A stretch of DNA of 60,000 nt from Nematostella vectensis (GCF_932526225.1 NC_064040.1:1180001-1240000); one strand, 5' to 3'. Counted from the first letter of the stretch, positions 21,447-33,051 are shown. Made by a program: numbers and translations. Notes: generated by a model not told the origin, from the letters alone.

Positions 21447-22717
21447 TCAGTATTGTATGGACTCTAGCTGTCCGTTCATAAGGTTCATTTGGGCGTCGGC
21501 CACCACAAACACGTGACAGTTTACGGTACCCGTGCCGCTTGCCGTGCGTTTTATCTCGAGATGCACACCGTCGCGGATGTTGACCAATCGGAGACCACCC
21601 CCATGGATAGCACTGTCGTCCGTTGTTCGGAGGTCGATCCACAGAGCAAACTTGTTATCGCCATAGAACGACTAGGGGCTGACTGCCGGCGCGGCAAGCG
21701 CTCCGCTGTGCCCCCCCCCCCCCGGGGAGGGCCGGACGAACCGCCTTTTCGCCTCCCTCCAGAAATCCGTGGGGCGTAGTCCCTGGCTGAAGACCTTGTT
21801 TGGCATGCCGTCGATTGTAACGCGAACGCTCTTGATGTCGGGGTACACGAACTTCTCAGAGTCGCGAGCTCCTGCCGTGTATGGCTACACAAAGATGAGC
21901 AACAGACCACTCATAGACCTTCGCGGCAGGTTGACACTCTCGTTGATTATGCTGTCCGTCCCTTTGCTAATCACGAAGGTCTTGTGGAGGTTCACTTGCT
22001 CGTAGAAGAACGTTGTGCCGTTTTGGTAGGCGGCGGCTGCAGACCGGGCGAGGTTGTCGTCCCTCAGGCTTTGGTATTCCAGCTCTAGATTTTTGATGCC
22101 GTAGGATAATTTGGTAGCATCGCTTCCGACTACTACCTGGTCAACCGTTGCGAGCGTGATCTCGAAGAGCAGCGCCTCGGAGAGCGCCCTTGGGTACAGT
22201 ACGCCGTGGTCCGTCAGCAGAGAATGGTCTAGCGGGATGGTGTACTTCGCCCCGTGGGCGGCGTTTAGAGCGTTCTCCTTGGCGTTACTAGTCGCTTTAT
22301 CGCCAGCCTTGGAGCGAAGCTTGCGCATGTTTTCTGACTGTATGCCCTGCTCGGGCGGTCCTCTCTCTCGACCTTGGACAGGTAAAGCTCCTCATACGTC
22401 TTGAAGACATCGTAGCGGTTGGTGTCCTGGAGCGTTTCTCCTGCAAACGTGATTTTCAGGCGGCTCACGAGATTTCGGCCGACGTTGTTCACGACGGTAT
22501 TATTTGCTTGGCCTGAGATGGAGAGATCGAAACCGACCCTCAAGGAGCCAGGCACGAGCGTGACGCCTTCCGATAGCTTTAGGACCGCCACATATAGCGT
22601 CTCGCCGGGGGAGGCCGTCGACGGGTTGAGAGTGACCCGGTGAACAGTTCTCTCGGCTTTCAACCCCAGAGGAGTTCTGGGTGTTCGTTGGGGGTCAAGT
22701 TTATCGCTGACTGACAT
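21447..22717 (-). pseudogene. Double-jelly-roll major capsid protein of the Polinton-like element, broken
   Basis: It begins at an ATG at 22717, directly after an AT-rich TATA-like tract. The first frame (to about 22300) has beta-rich sequence with NTVVNNVGRNLVSRLKITF, followed by a DVFKTYEELYLS helix. A frameshift near 22300-22330 leads to a second frame (21885-22328) containing PLDHSLL, LSYGIKNLELEYQSL and FFYEQVNLHK. A TAG at 21882-21884 stops it; the same frame stays open to a 13-C tract at 21711-21723, where the frame changes again. The last part has DNKFALWIDLR and ends at 21447. These motifs match, from memory, capsid proteins of cnidarian Polinton-like elements. About 420 residues in total, with three breaks, so it is not functional. 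Confidence 0.7.
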
Positions 22718-22817
22718 TTCTATTATATATTATACATCAAGTACGAAGTCACGTGGCTATGGTGCGGACTGTTAGACATGCCTAATATAGCGTAGCATGA
22801 GCTATGCGCACGCATCA
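22718..22817. promoter_or_regulatory. Divergent promoter region, capsid gene (-) and membrane gene (+)
   Basis: One hundred bases separate two divergent starts. An ATTATATATTATAC tract at 22723-22736 lies just 5' of the capsid ATG. A CACGTGGC E-box-like site (near 22751) and a CATGAGCTATGCGC stretch lie nearer the plus-strand start. The promoter role is inferred from position and composition. Confidence 0.4.
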
Positions 22818-23510
22818 TGGGTGATGTTGACGTTGACATTGACGATACCTTGCCGGGTGCGTCCGCCGATCGCGGAGCGGGGTCGACGAGACGACGCCCC
22901 TTATCCCGTTTGACCCCGACGATGGGGAGTCGATCCTAATGACGAACACGTCACCGCGTATGCGCGGCATGACCCGGACGCAGACGACCGCTGAAACCTC
23001 GTTCACCACAGAGGGTGCAGCGGCAAGACTCGGTATCCAGTCCCTCAGGGAGAAATACCCAGACCTTAACGAGAATCTGATACTGTTCCAGTCAGACCGG
23101 AGAGGAACGACGCTAATACAGCTTCGTAACCTCGACAAAGGAGGCTGGACTAAACCAAGACAGCTGTTCAATGAGAACGGGAGCGTTCTACAGGACGTTG
23201 CAAAGCTGAAAGGCTTCAAGCTGGCGATGGGGTCTGTGGCAGAGATAGACGCGGTCATCCATCAGGAGAACACAGAACGAGTACAAGAGCTGCAAGGGGT
23301 GGTAACCACAGACAGGGAGACCATCGACGACCCTAACACGTCGGAGAGTCGCCGCCAAGAGGCCCGTGAGCGCAACGAGGAAAGGCTATCCGAGATCGGC
23401 GAACTAGAACGCGAAAACCGAGAGCTCGAGAACCGAAAGCCGCTCAGAGAGCGCATCAAAGCCATCTTTAAAAAAACGGCTTTACCATCAACGCTATCGG
23501 GTTGGCCGTA
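22818..23510 (+). pseudogene. Element protein with acidic N-terminus and coiled coil, truncated by minisatellite
   Basis: An ATG at 22818 begins an acidic frame (DVDVDIDDTLPG) that shifts within about 30 codons. The main frame (22939-23510) has a small folded region (KYPDLNENLILFQSDRRG), then a long Glu/Arg-rich helix (about 23300-23450) likely to be a coiled coil. At an A7 run (23470-23476) the frame changes. The neighbouring frame gives a short hydrophobic helix (INAIGLAVATTIAAIG), which looks like the usual C-terminal membrane anchor. It then runs straight into the 33-bp minisatellite at about 23535. I know related proteins only as uncharacterised partners in cnidarian Polinton-like elements. 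The right end of the element is missing beyond this point. Confidence 0.55.
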
Positions 23511-23526
23511 GCGACGACGATCGCGG

Positions 23527-24362
23527 CCATTGGGGACATAATTTTGGCACTAGAGGGGGTGAATGCGGACATAATTTTGGCACTAGAGGGGGTGAATGGA
23601 GACATAATTTTGGCGCTAGAGGAAGTGAATGCGGACATAATTTTGGCACTAGAGGGGGTGAATGGAGACATAATTTTGGCACTAGAGGGGGTGAATGCGG
23701 ACATAATTTTGGCACTAGAGGGGGTGAATGGAGACATAATTTTGGCGCTAGAGGAAGTGAATGCGGACATAATTTTGGCACTAGAGGGGGTGAATGGAGA
23801 CATAATTTTGGCACTAGAGGGGGTGAATGCGGACATAATTTTGGCACTAGAGGGGGTGAATGGAGACATAATTTTGGCGCTAGAGGAAGTGAATGCGGAC
23901 ATAATTTTGGCACTAGAGGGGGTGAATGCGGACATAATTTTGGCACTAGAGGGGTTAAATAGGGACATAATTTTGGCACTAGAGGGGGAGAATGCGGACA
24001 TAATTTTGGCACTAGAGGGGGTGAATGCGGAAATTATTTTGGCACTAGAGGGGGTGAATGCGGACATAATTTTGGCACTAGAGGTGGTGAATGGGGACAT
24101 AATTTTGGCACTAGAGGGGGTGAATGCGGACATAATTTTGGCACTAGAGGGGGTGAATGCGGACATAATTTTGGCAGTAGAGGTCGTGAATGGGGACATA
24201 ATTTTGGCACTAGAGAGGGTGAATGGGGTCATAATTTTGGCAGTAGAGGGGGTAAATAGGGACATAATTTTGGCACTAGAGGGGGTGAATAGGGACATAA
24301 TTTTGGCACTAGAGGGGGTGAATGGGGACATAATTTTGGCACTAGAGGGGGTGAATGGGGAC
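23527..24362. repeat. 33-bp minisatellite, about 25 copies (locus A)
   Basis: The unit contains ATAATTTTGGCACTAGAG followed by GGGGTGAATGGGGAC. Because 33 is divisible by three, several frames stay open for hundreds of residues on both strands, reading DIILALEGVNG on the plus strand. These frames are not genes. The same repeat, in the same orientation, forms a second array at 33052-33412. Confidence 0.9.
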
Positions 24363-25235
24363 AGACGGAGAGACACACAGGCAGACGGAGAGACACACAG
24401 GCAGACAGAGAGACATACAGACAGACAGAGAGAAGTACAGGCAGACAGAGAGACATACAGGCAGATGGAGAGACACACAGACAGACAGAGAGACATACAG
24501 GCAGACAGAGAGACACAGGCAGCCAGAGAGACACACAGGCAGACGGAGAGACATAGAGGCAGACAGAGAGACATACAGTCAGACAGAGAGAAACACAGGC
24601 AGACAGAGAGACATACAGGCAGACAGAGAGACACACAGGCAGACAGAGAGACACACATGCAGACGGAGAGACATACAGGCAGACAGAGAGACATAGAGGC
24701 AGACAGAGAGACATAGAGGCAGACAGAGAGACATACAGGCAGACAGAGAGACATCGAGGCAGACAGACAGACAGACATACAGGCAGATGGAGAGACATAC
24801 AGGCAGATGGAGAGACATACAGGCAGACAGAGAGACATACAGGCAGACGGAGAGACATACAGGCAGACGGAGAGACATACAGGCAGAGGGAGAGACATAC
24901 AGGCAGATGGAGAGACATACAGGCAGACGGAGAGACATACAGGCAGATGGAGAGACATACAGGCAGGCAGAGAGACACACAGGCAGACGGAGAGACATAG
25001 AGGCAGACAGAGAGACATACAGGCAGATGGAGAGACATACAGGCAGACGGAGAGACATACAGGCAGACAGAGAGACACACAGGCAGACAGAGGGACATAC
25101 AGGCAGACGGAGAGACATACAGGCAGACGGAGAGACACACAGGCAGACAGAGAGACATACAGGCAGACAGAGAGACATACAGGCAGACGGAGAAACAGAC
25201 AGAGAGGCATACGGGCAGACAGACAGACGGATGCT
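24361..25235. repeat. 20-bp minisatellite, about 43 copies
   Basis: Units of the form ACATACAGGCAGACGGAGAG with A/G and C/T variants, directly after the 33-bp array without a spacer. The long Cys/Leu/Ser frames on the minus strand and Arg/His/Thr frames on the plus strand are artefacts of the repeat. Confidence 0.9.
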
Positions 25236-25328
25236 AGGGCTGGGAAGGGGCTGCTCAAATGTACATTCTCCTCTTCAGTCGCCACCATAGAAAATATTTT
25301 ATCACATATGAGACAGTAGTATCTTATT

Positions 25329-25334
25329 TTTATT
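25329..25334 (-). terminator. Polyadenylation signal of the ShKT-CAP gene
   Basis: AATAAA on the minus strand, 21-26 bases after the stop codon at 25355. Confidence 0.5.
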
Positions 25335-25354
25335 GTATGACCTTATAGTCTACA

Positions 25355-28300
25355 TCACTTCTTGCAGAATTTCTTTTTGTCAAAGCTGCCTTTGGACACA
25401 TTCTGCTGGTATGCTCCGATTTCGTTGCCATGGTGATAGTAGCGCCCTACCCAAAAAGTGCATTGATAGTTCATCCAGACTCCCTTGGCCCTCCCTACGC
25501 CCAGCCTAGTGCTCGTCTTCCACACGACTTGAGAGAAGGTGGACATACTACCTTCAGTGAAGTCGTACTTGCACACTGATTTATACCTATCACGTAAAGG
25601 AGACACAAGCGTCATAAATCATCCAACGGGTCTGGTTACAAAGCATTTTTGCATCTTTTTCCAGCTGTCTACCACTCCTGCCCCCCCCCCCAACTCTCTC
25701 TACCCTTGGCCTGGTTACCAAGCCGACGTGTGATTGTCTTACCAGCAGTCCACCACTAATGTCCCCCCGTGGCCTACATGTCTGGTTACCAAGCCGACGA
25801 GTGACTCTCTTACCAGCTGTCCAAAACTAATGTCCGCCCGTGGCCTACATGCCTGGTTACCAAGCCGACGTGTGACTCTCTTACCAGCAGTCCACCACTA
25901 ATGTCCCCCCGTGGCCTACATGTCTGGTTACCAAGCCGACGAGTGACTCTCTTACCAGCTGTCCAAAACTAATGTCCGCCCGTGGCCTACATGCCTGGTT
26001 ACCAAGCCGACGTGTGACTCTCTTACCTTCAGTCCACCACTAATGTCCCCCCGTGGCCTACATGCCTGGTTACCAAGCCGACGAGTGACTCTCTTACCAG
26101 CTGTCCAAAACTAATGTCCGCCCGTGGCCTACATGCCTGGTTACCAAGCCGAAGTGTGATTCTCTTACCAGCTGTCCAAAACTAATGTCCCCCCGTGGCC
26201 TACATGCCTGGTTACCAAGCCGACGTGTGATTCTCTTACCAGCTGTCCACCACAAATGTCTCCCCGTGGCCTACATGCCTGGTCACCAAGCCGACATGTG
26301 ATTCTCTTACCAGCTGTCCAAAACTAATGTCCCCCCGTGGCCTACATGCCTGGTTACCAAGCCGACGTGTGACTCTCTTACCTTCAGTCCACCACTAATG
26401 TCCCCCGGTGGCCTACATGCCTGGTTACCAAGCCGACGTGTGACTCTCTTACCTTCAGTCCACCACTAATGTCCCCCCGTGGCCTACATGCCTGGTTACC
26501 AAGCCGACGTGTGACTCTCTTACCTTCAGTCCACCACTAATGTCCCCCGGTGGCCTACATGCCTGGTTACCAAGTCGAAGAGTGATTCTCTTACCAGCTG
26601 TCCACCACTCCTGCCCCCCCCCCCCAACTCTTTTTACCCTTGGCCTGCTTACCAAGCCGACGTGTGACTCTCTTACCAGCAGTCCACAACTAATGTCCCC
26701 CGGCGGCCTACATGCCTGGTCACCAAGCCGACGTGTGATTCTCTTACCAGCAGTCCACCACTCTTGACCCGTCACCCTGTGTGCTATCGCATCGAATGCC
26801 CAGATTTTCGCCTTTCCAGTCTCTCTCGGACATCGTGGATGACTTCAAGCGCCCTAGTTTTGCCATCTTCTCGGCCCAGGCCGTCGCGGCCTTGGAAAGG
26901 TCTGCGTCAAGCGTCATTGCCGGTGCGTTGTGTATTCGGCGGTAAAAGTTATGGCGATTCAATGCGTCCACCGCAAAGTCAGGTGGCGATGAGATGACTG
27001 GGCCTGGCGGAGGTAAAGAAACCGACGCTCCCCCACCTCCACAGGATCTGCAGCTCTTGGCGCAATAGTGCTTCATGTACGAAGGGATACTCTGGCAGTA
27101 CCCCGCCCTGCTCCACTTGGTGCAGTATCTGTTTGAGTCTTCACACACCGCTAAATGAAGGATAACAGAAGTCTTTCAAGCTATCTTCTATTAGCTCGGA
27201 ACAGCTTAACCATATCACCGCTAAATGTAGGATAACAGAAGTCTTTCAACTATTTTCTATATATTAGCTCGGAACAACTTAACCATATAAGCGCATGAAA
27301 ATTTCTGCACTCCCACAGTAGGTTTTCGCTAGGATAAAAACATGTCCGCTGACCGAGACTCTATAACCTGTGTCTAACTATTGATTAAATATTTATCGTC
27401 ATTATCAGATATTTACAGATTTACCCGTGCTCCATTGGCTGCAAAGTTCACAGCTGACTTGGCAGTGGGTGGACATGAATTTCTTGTTTCTTGAGCACTC
27501 CCCTTGAGCGGCCCATGATGCACAAATAACCTTGTCATCTTTACAAATTCCTGGAAATAAATTAGAATATATATGGACCGCAAGAAGCAACAATCAATCA
27601 CGACTTTGGAATTTGACCAAACAAGATTAATTTATATGAAGTCCAGGGGTTCCCATAAAAAACCATAGGGTTGTATTCAAAATACGGTATGAAGTGTCCT
27701 AATTAGGAATTGAACGTGTGAGTTAGATAAAAAGAGTTTTCAAAAAGTGGTGGATTTATAAAATCATCAAGACTAGCGTTTCAGCTTAAGGAAGAGCGAT
27801 AAAAGAATTGCCAGATAATAAATGGTCCTTGTTTTAAACTTGGTTCGAGCCACAACAGCTATATTCATTTAAAGATGGCCACATGTTTCAAGTCTTCTAG
27901 TGGCAGTGTTCCTTCACTTAGGGCCACCTAGGGTCACTTATGGTCCTTTAGGGCCACCTAGGGTCACTTATGGTCCTTTAGGGCCACCTAGGGTCACTTA
28001 TGGTCCTTTAGGGCCACCTAGGGTCACTTATGGTCCTTTAGGGTCACTTATGGTCCTGTAGGGCCACCTAGGGTCACTTATGGTCCTGTAGGGCCACCTA
28101 GGATCACTTATGGTCCTTTAGGGCCACCTAGGATCACTTATGGTCCTTTAGGGCCACCTAGGGTCACTTATGGTCCTTTAGGGCCACCTAGGGTCACTTA
28201 TGGTCCTTTAGGGCCACCTAGGATCACTTATGGTCCTTTAGGGCCACCTAGGGTCACTTATGGTCCTTTAGGGTCACTTAAAGTCCTTTAGGACTTAAAT

Positions 28301-28459
28301 GTTCTCAAGGGTCACTTAGGGTCTAACATTTACCAAGAGATGGGCACATGTTGCAGGTCTTCTTGCAGTGGGCTTTCATGTAGTCCGGCCACTTTAAGCA
28401 GTAGCCCTGACCGCTGTAGTGACGGCACCAGTTGGAGTCAACAGCATCCTTGCACCCAG
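25355..28459 (-). CDS. Secreted ShKT-domain plus CAP-domain protein (5' exons not found)
   Basis: Four exons on the minus strand join with matching phases and GT-AG ends: 28334-28459, 27425-27550, 26748-27150 and 25355-25586. The first two exons each encode one six-cysteine ShKT domain (phase 1-1 modules; for example CASWAAQGECS with KKFMSTHCQ). The third encodes another ShKT domain, a Gly/Pro linker and the first half of a CAP (SCP/CRISP/PR-1) domain: NRHNFYRRIHNAPAM, then WAEKMA and GENLG. The last exon completes it with FSQVVWKTSTRLGVG and VGRYY. CAP proteins of this kind are extracellular. ShKT modules occur in metalloproteases and CAP proteins as well as channel-blocking peptides, so no venom role can be assumed. 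The first exon starts in phase 1, so upstream exon(s) with a signal peptide must exist. I could not find them before 34 kb. Confidence 0.85.
25587..25734. other. Intron of the ShKT-CAP gene, unique part
   Basis: The 3' part of the last intron, with a C10 run at 25681-25690 and partial first repeats of the 71-bp array. Confidence 0.6.
25690..26790. repeat. 71-bp minisatellite built on a splice donor, about 15 copies
   Basis: It fills the last intron of the ShKT-CAP gene. On the minus strand each unit contains a version of GTGGTGGACTGCTG followed by GTAAGAGA and TCACACGTCGG. This is the 3' end of the 26748-27150 exon together with its splice donor. The genuine junction is the first one transcribed, at 26747/26748. 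Confidence 0.85.
27906..28310. repeat. 30-bp minisatellite, about 13 copies
   Basis: The unit contains GGGCCACCTAGGGTCACTTA and TGGTCCTTTA. It lies in the intron between the first two ShKT exons, starting just after the donor of the 28334-28459 exon. Confidence 0.9.
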
Positions 28460-28461
28460 CT

Positions 28462-29650
28462 AAAGGGAAATAGAAAGATAAAGCGACAAATGTTGTCCAC
28501 GTTGTACCCTTACACCCGCCTAAGGGAAATAAACAGATGAAGGGTGACAAATGTTGTCCACGTTGTACCCTAACACCCGCCTAAGGAAAATAAACAGATG
28601 GAGGGTGACAAATGTTGTCCACGTTGTACCCTATCACCCGCCTAAGGGAAATGGACAGATTAAGGATGACAAATGTTGTCCACGTTGTACCCTATCACCC
28701 GCTTAAGGGAAATGGACAGATGAAGGGTGACAAATGTTGTCCACGTTGTACCCTATCACCCGCCTAAGGGAAATGGACAGATGAAGGGTGACACATGTTT
28801 TCCACGTTGTACCCTAACACCCGCCTGAGGGAAAAGGACAGATGAAGGGTGACAAATGTTGTCAACGTTGTACCCTATCACCCGCCTAAGGAAAATAGAC
28901 AGATGAAGGGTGACAAATGTTGTCCACGTTGTACCCTATCACCCGCCTAAGGGAAATGGACAGATGAAGGATGACAAATGTTGTCCACGTTGTACCCTAT
29001 CACCCGCCTAAGGGAAATGGACAGATGAAGGATGACAAATGTTGTCCACGTTGTACCCTATCACCCGCCTAAGGGAAATGGACAGATGAAGGATGACAAA
29101 TGTTGTCCACGTTGTACCCTATCACCCGCCTAAGGGAAATGGACAGATGAAGGATGACAAATGTTGTCCACGTTGTACCCTATCACCCGCTTAAGGGAAA
29201 TGGACAGATGAAGGATGACAAATGTTGTCCACGTTGTACCCTATCACCCGCCTAAGGGAAATGGACAGATGAAGGGTGACAAATGTTGTCCACGTTGTAC
29301 CCTAACACCCGCCTGAGGGAAAAGGACAGATGAAGGGTGACAAATGTTGTCAACGTTGTACCCTATCACCCGCCTAAGGAAAATAGACAGATGAAGGGTG
29401 ACAAATGTTGTCCACGTTGTACCCTATCACCCGCCTAAGGGAAATGGACAGATGAAGGGTGACACATGTTTTCCACGTTATACCCTATCACCCGCCTAAG
29501 GGAAATGGACAGATGAAGGGTGACAAATGTTGTCCACGTTGTACCCTAACACCCGCCTGAGGGAAAAGGACAGATGAAGGGTGACAAATGTTGTCAACGT
29601 TGTACCCTATCACCCGCCTAAGGAAAATAAACCGATGAAGGGTGACAAAT
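28462..29650. repeat. 60-bp minisatellite built on a splice acceptor, about 19 copies
   Basis: It lies upstream (in transcription) of the ShKT exon at 28334-28459. On the minus strand each unit contains TTTCCCTTAG followed by GCGGGTG. This closely matches the genuine acceptor of that exon, TTTCCCTTTAG followed by CTGGGTG. The genuine site is the last in the series. Confidence 0.8.
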
Positions 29651-29813
29651 CAGCGGCGTAGCCAGGATTTTAACAGGAGGGGGCCCAAAAGGCCCCTTCA
29701 ATGCATTTTTCTCCTGTATTTTAGATGATGTTTTATACATTTACTGTATTTTTGGTTGCTAGAAGGGGGGACCGGGCCCCCTCGGCCACCCCCCTGGCTA
29801 TGCCCCTGCAAAT
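29646..29813. mobile_element. MITE with CAGxGGCxTAGCCAGG ends
   Basis: A 158-bp element (29651-29808) inserted into the 60-bp minisatellite. The left end CAGCGGCGTAGCCAGG and the right end CCTGGCTATGCCCCTG are inverted repeats. CAAAT is present on both sides (29646-29650 and 29809-29813) as a likely target duplication. There is no coding capacity. Elements with these ends are widespread in invertebrate genomes. Confidence 0.7.
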
Positions 29814-30395
29814 GTTGCCCAAGTTGTACCCTAACACTCCGCTAAAGATAAAAAGTAGATGAGGTCCTTCAGGGTTTTGTTGCTTACTGTTATTTGCAAG
29901 GGCTTGGCCACGGGTGAGAGCCCAGGCTCTCACTACTTGCAGCCAAAAATACATTAATGCTTGGAACTATCCAGGAAATGTTTTGTAATTCCCTAGTACG
30001 GAATTAACCGAAAAAGATTCGTTGATATGAAAGACAAGGTGTTAGAAAGAGTCATTTGCCTCCCCCACCCCTCCTTTGGAAAATCCTGCCTACACGGCTG
30101 ATTTCGGCCTATACTAGCTTAGATTCTTCACATATCAGGAAAGAAATCCTTACAGCTAGAAACTATAAGTAGAAGAAGTTATAATGTCAATGTGAGAATT
30201 TTCACCGGGAACAAATTTACCATCATCCTCAACTGGAAGTTTAGTTACATTTTAAGCGAGTGGCTAATACGACCCAGCGCGTAGCAAGGATTTACTGAAG
30301 GGGGAAGGGATGTGCAGGTATTGATGTTTAAAAAATTATAGGGGAGGGGTGCGTTTGTGATTCTTTAAGAAACATTTTAATGTTTCTTAATTTTG
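29814..30395. other. Intergenic or intron sequence without a recognised gene
   Basis: One further decayed unit of the 60-bp repeat follows the MITE. A GCGTAGCAAGGATTTACTG sequence near 30278 resembles the left end of the same MITE family. No coding region is recognised. Confidence 0.4.
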
Positions 30396-30657
30396 CAGTG
30401 AGGACACAAAAAGCGGGCCATCCTGAACAATTTTCACCGATCAGATTCGGCTTCAAAACCGTGAACATTTTGAAAACAAAATGTTCAGCCAATGAGAAAC
30501 GAACAGGTCCGTGTTTCCCACGGTCGTCTACACGTACGAGGTCAAAAAAACAACGTCTGGGGTTTCTCATTGGCTGAAATTTTTTTTCAAAATGTTAACG
30601 AGCCGGATCTGATTGGACAAAGTTGTTAAGCATGGCTCGCTTTCTGTGTCCTCACTG
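30396..30657. mobile_element. MITE with CAGTGAGGACACA ends
   Basis: The left end CAGTGAGGACACAAAAAGCG is matched in reverse at 30633-30657 (CGCTTTCTGTGTCCTCACTG). The inner sequences (for example GCCAATGAGAAAC near 30488 and GTTTCTCATTGGC near 30560) form a second inverted pair. The element is 262 bp long. I could not find a clean target duplication. Confidence 0.65.
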
Positions 30658-30723
30658 TAATGAATTTTAATTAATGTTTAATTTCAATGTTTTAATGCGC
30701 TAAATGAATAAGTATTTTTCAAC

Positions 30724-31125
30724 CCTGGCAACCCGCAGCCCTTACCGTTACTTTGGGAATTCACAAGCCTGAATACCCGCCGCCCTTACCGTTACTTTAG
30801 GAATTCACAACCCTGGCAACCCGCCGCCCTTACCGTTACTTTGGGAATTCACAAGCCTGAATACCCGCCGCCCTTACCGTTACTTTGGGAATTCACAACC
30901 CTGGCAACCCGCCGCCTTTACCGTTACTTTGGGAATTCACAACCCTGGCAACCCGCCGCCCTTACCGTTACTTTGATAATTCACAAGCCTGGCAACCCGC
31001 CGCCCTTACCGTTACTTTGGGAATTCACAACCCTGGCAACCCGCCGCCCTTACCGTTACTTTGGGAATTCACAACCCTGGCAACCCGCAGCCCTTACCGT
31101 TACTTTGGGAATTCACAAGCCCTGC
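30724..31125. repeat. 44-bp minisatellite, about 9 copies
   Basis: Units contain AACCCGCCGCCCTTACCGTT followed by ACTTTGGGAATTCACA. Some copies read GAATACCCG in place of GGCAACCCG. Open frames over it are artefacts. Confidence 0.9.
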
Positions 31126-31887
31126 AGACATCAACAAGAACACAACCAAAGTCTCTGTGTGGCCCATACCTTCTTGCCTTCGCTTTAAGAGAGAAGAATG
31201 CGATCTACATCGCACGTGTGGGCGATGGCAGGCAGGTGTTCAGAAACTGTCAGATGGAATTATTGACAGTTTATAGGGACTTCTTCGTGGGGAAGGAGTC
31301 TACTACCCGGGCTACTACCCGGGCTACTACCCGGACTTGGGCATGAGGGGTTTACAGGATATACATATATATATCCTTCATAAAATTGGTACTTTAAGGC
31401 GTTATTTTGGGCATTTTTGGTCAATTAGCCTCCGTCAACAGGTCGACGGCTTTTGAAGCTATTTATATAATATTGTTTATTTTAGTGTACGAAATTTATA
31501 CAATCCGATGCATTTGATGGTCCTCTTTTTTTCATCTTAGAAAAAAGTGTATAACAAATTATACAGTGTATAAACTGGATCCAATGATTCAGAAAGTCAA
31601 CTGATTGAGTGAAGGACAGGCAAGAAAAACATGAGAAAATTTCGTAATCTTTTTGACGGCTAAACCTAATAAGTTTGTTCAGCTTACCTTGGTTTATTTA
31701 TCTAATTCTACATCCAAAAGAACTGTTGAATTTGATCAGATGGAACACAGTGTCAAGAACTTTAAATAATTGGCTTTCTCTGTCAAGAAATTATCAGCAT
31801 GCGAATAATATATTATTTTGTGGATCTGGCTGGGGATTATCTAGAAAAAATAAACCTAAATGACATGCCTCCGGATACAGCAATAGT
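31126..31887. other. No gene recognised
   Basis: It contains a short triple repeat of TACCCGGGC near 31303-31330 and AT-rich sequence. Nothing in it reads convincingly as an exon. Confidence 0.4.
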
Positions 31888-32012
31888 AATGCTTGTAAGA
31901 GGATAGGAAACAGAAGTATCCATTAATAGTGATGCTTATAAGAGGATAGGAAACAGAAGTATCCATTAATAGTGATGCTTATAAGAGGATAGAAAACAGA
32001 AGTATCCAGTCG
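31888..32012. repeat. 41-bp tandem repeat, three copies
   Basis: Units with GCTTATAAGAGGATAGGAAA and CAGAAGTATCCATTAATAGT. The third copy is cut short. Confidence 0.8.
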
Positions 32013-33051
32013 ACAAAAGTTGATGGCAAGGCGCAAAGAATTATGGGAAAACAAACAAAATAATCCTAGATTCGCCCCCCTCAGAACGCAGGCCAGCAAA
32101 TTTCTCTTTCTTGTCATGTTCTCATCTTAGCTACTGGGTGGGTATACGCAAAAATCACTAGACTACATTTGTGTTCTATTTTCCCTATACCTTCAAATGC
32201 ACCCTTTGCCCCCCCCCCCCCCCCCTAACACACACATACGGGTCTGAATATTAAACCGAGAAGGGATAGCCCCTTTAAACAAAGGCATAAAAAGTATAGC
32301 CATAAAAAATTAAGCTGTATAAAGTGAGAAAACAAAAACACGAAGAAAAAAAGGAAAGAAAAAGTCCATTGACCGAGCAGAATCGAACCTCATCTACATC
32401 AGATGAAATGAAAAGAAAAAGTAGACCATACTTCCAGACATGCGCTGAAACACCGTATGGCAGCTAAAGCTTTACGGCTAAGCTGGAGATTTCGGCCCCA
32501 AGCACCGCTATCTAGCAATCTGTACAACACAAAGGAACCTGAGGTACCTGCGCATTAATGGGGAGGCAATAACCAGGATCCCAGGCCTGTCTTAGTCGGT
32601 TACGCCACGCACAGCTCGCTGAGATTTAGTAGTGAAAAATATCGTGGTCTTTATCGCGCTTTCGTCTCTTGGGAATAAGTGTGTTGTTATAGTAATGTAG
32701 TGATGTCGTCATCATGCACAGCACGCTGTGACCAAGGTCTGTTGGCAGTCGTCGCTAGCCATTTTCCTTTATTGTTTAGTCGCACGTGCACATGACTTCT
32801 TTTGTTCTCACCAATTTCCTAGGAACCAATTTCCTAGGAACAAACATGAAATCCAATGCTCATTGGTTCTCATGGGGGGGGGGCATCCTTAGCACTTTCT
32901 ATAAGCCTAATTACCGCACATAATATTGAATAGGAATTATTAATGCGAAGGATCGGGGGCTTATTTCTTTTTCGGTCTCTTGACACGGGGCTTATTACGT
33001 TATGTTGCTATCCTTTTTAGGGGAGGGAAGGGGAGCTTAATGGGTAATAGG
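32013..33051. other. No gene recognised
   Basis: It holds a C15 tract at about 32211-32225, a G tract at about 32874-32882, a duplicated CCAATTTCCTAGGAAC near 32812-32840 and a degenerate tRNA-like stretch near 32560-32620. No exon is recognised. Confidence 0.4.

Noticed and set aside
23468-25288. 606-residue minus-strand frame (Cys/Leu/Ser repeats) and overlapping plus-strand frames
   Set aside because: They are created by the 33-bp and 20-bp minisatellites; no start context, introns or non-repeat coding sequence support a gene.
25690-29650. CRISPR-like look of the repeat arrays
   Set aside because: The repeats are contiguous with no unique spacers and lie in introns of an animal gene.
32380-32620. 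tRNA gene or tRNA-derived SINE
   Set aside because: A-box-like and B-box-like pieces are present on the minus strand, but no cloverleaf with paired stems can be drawn.
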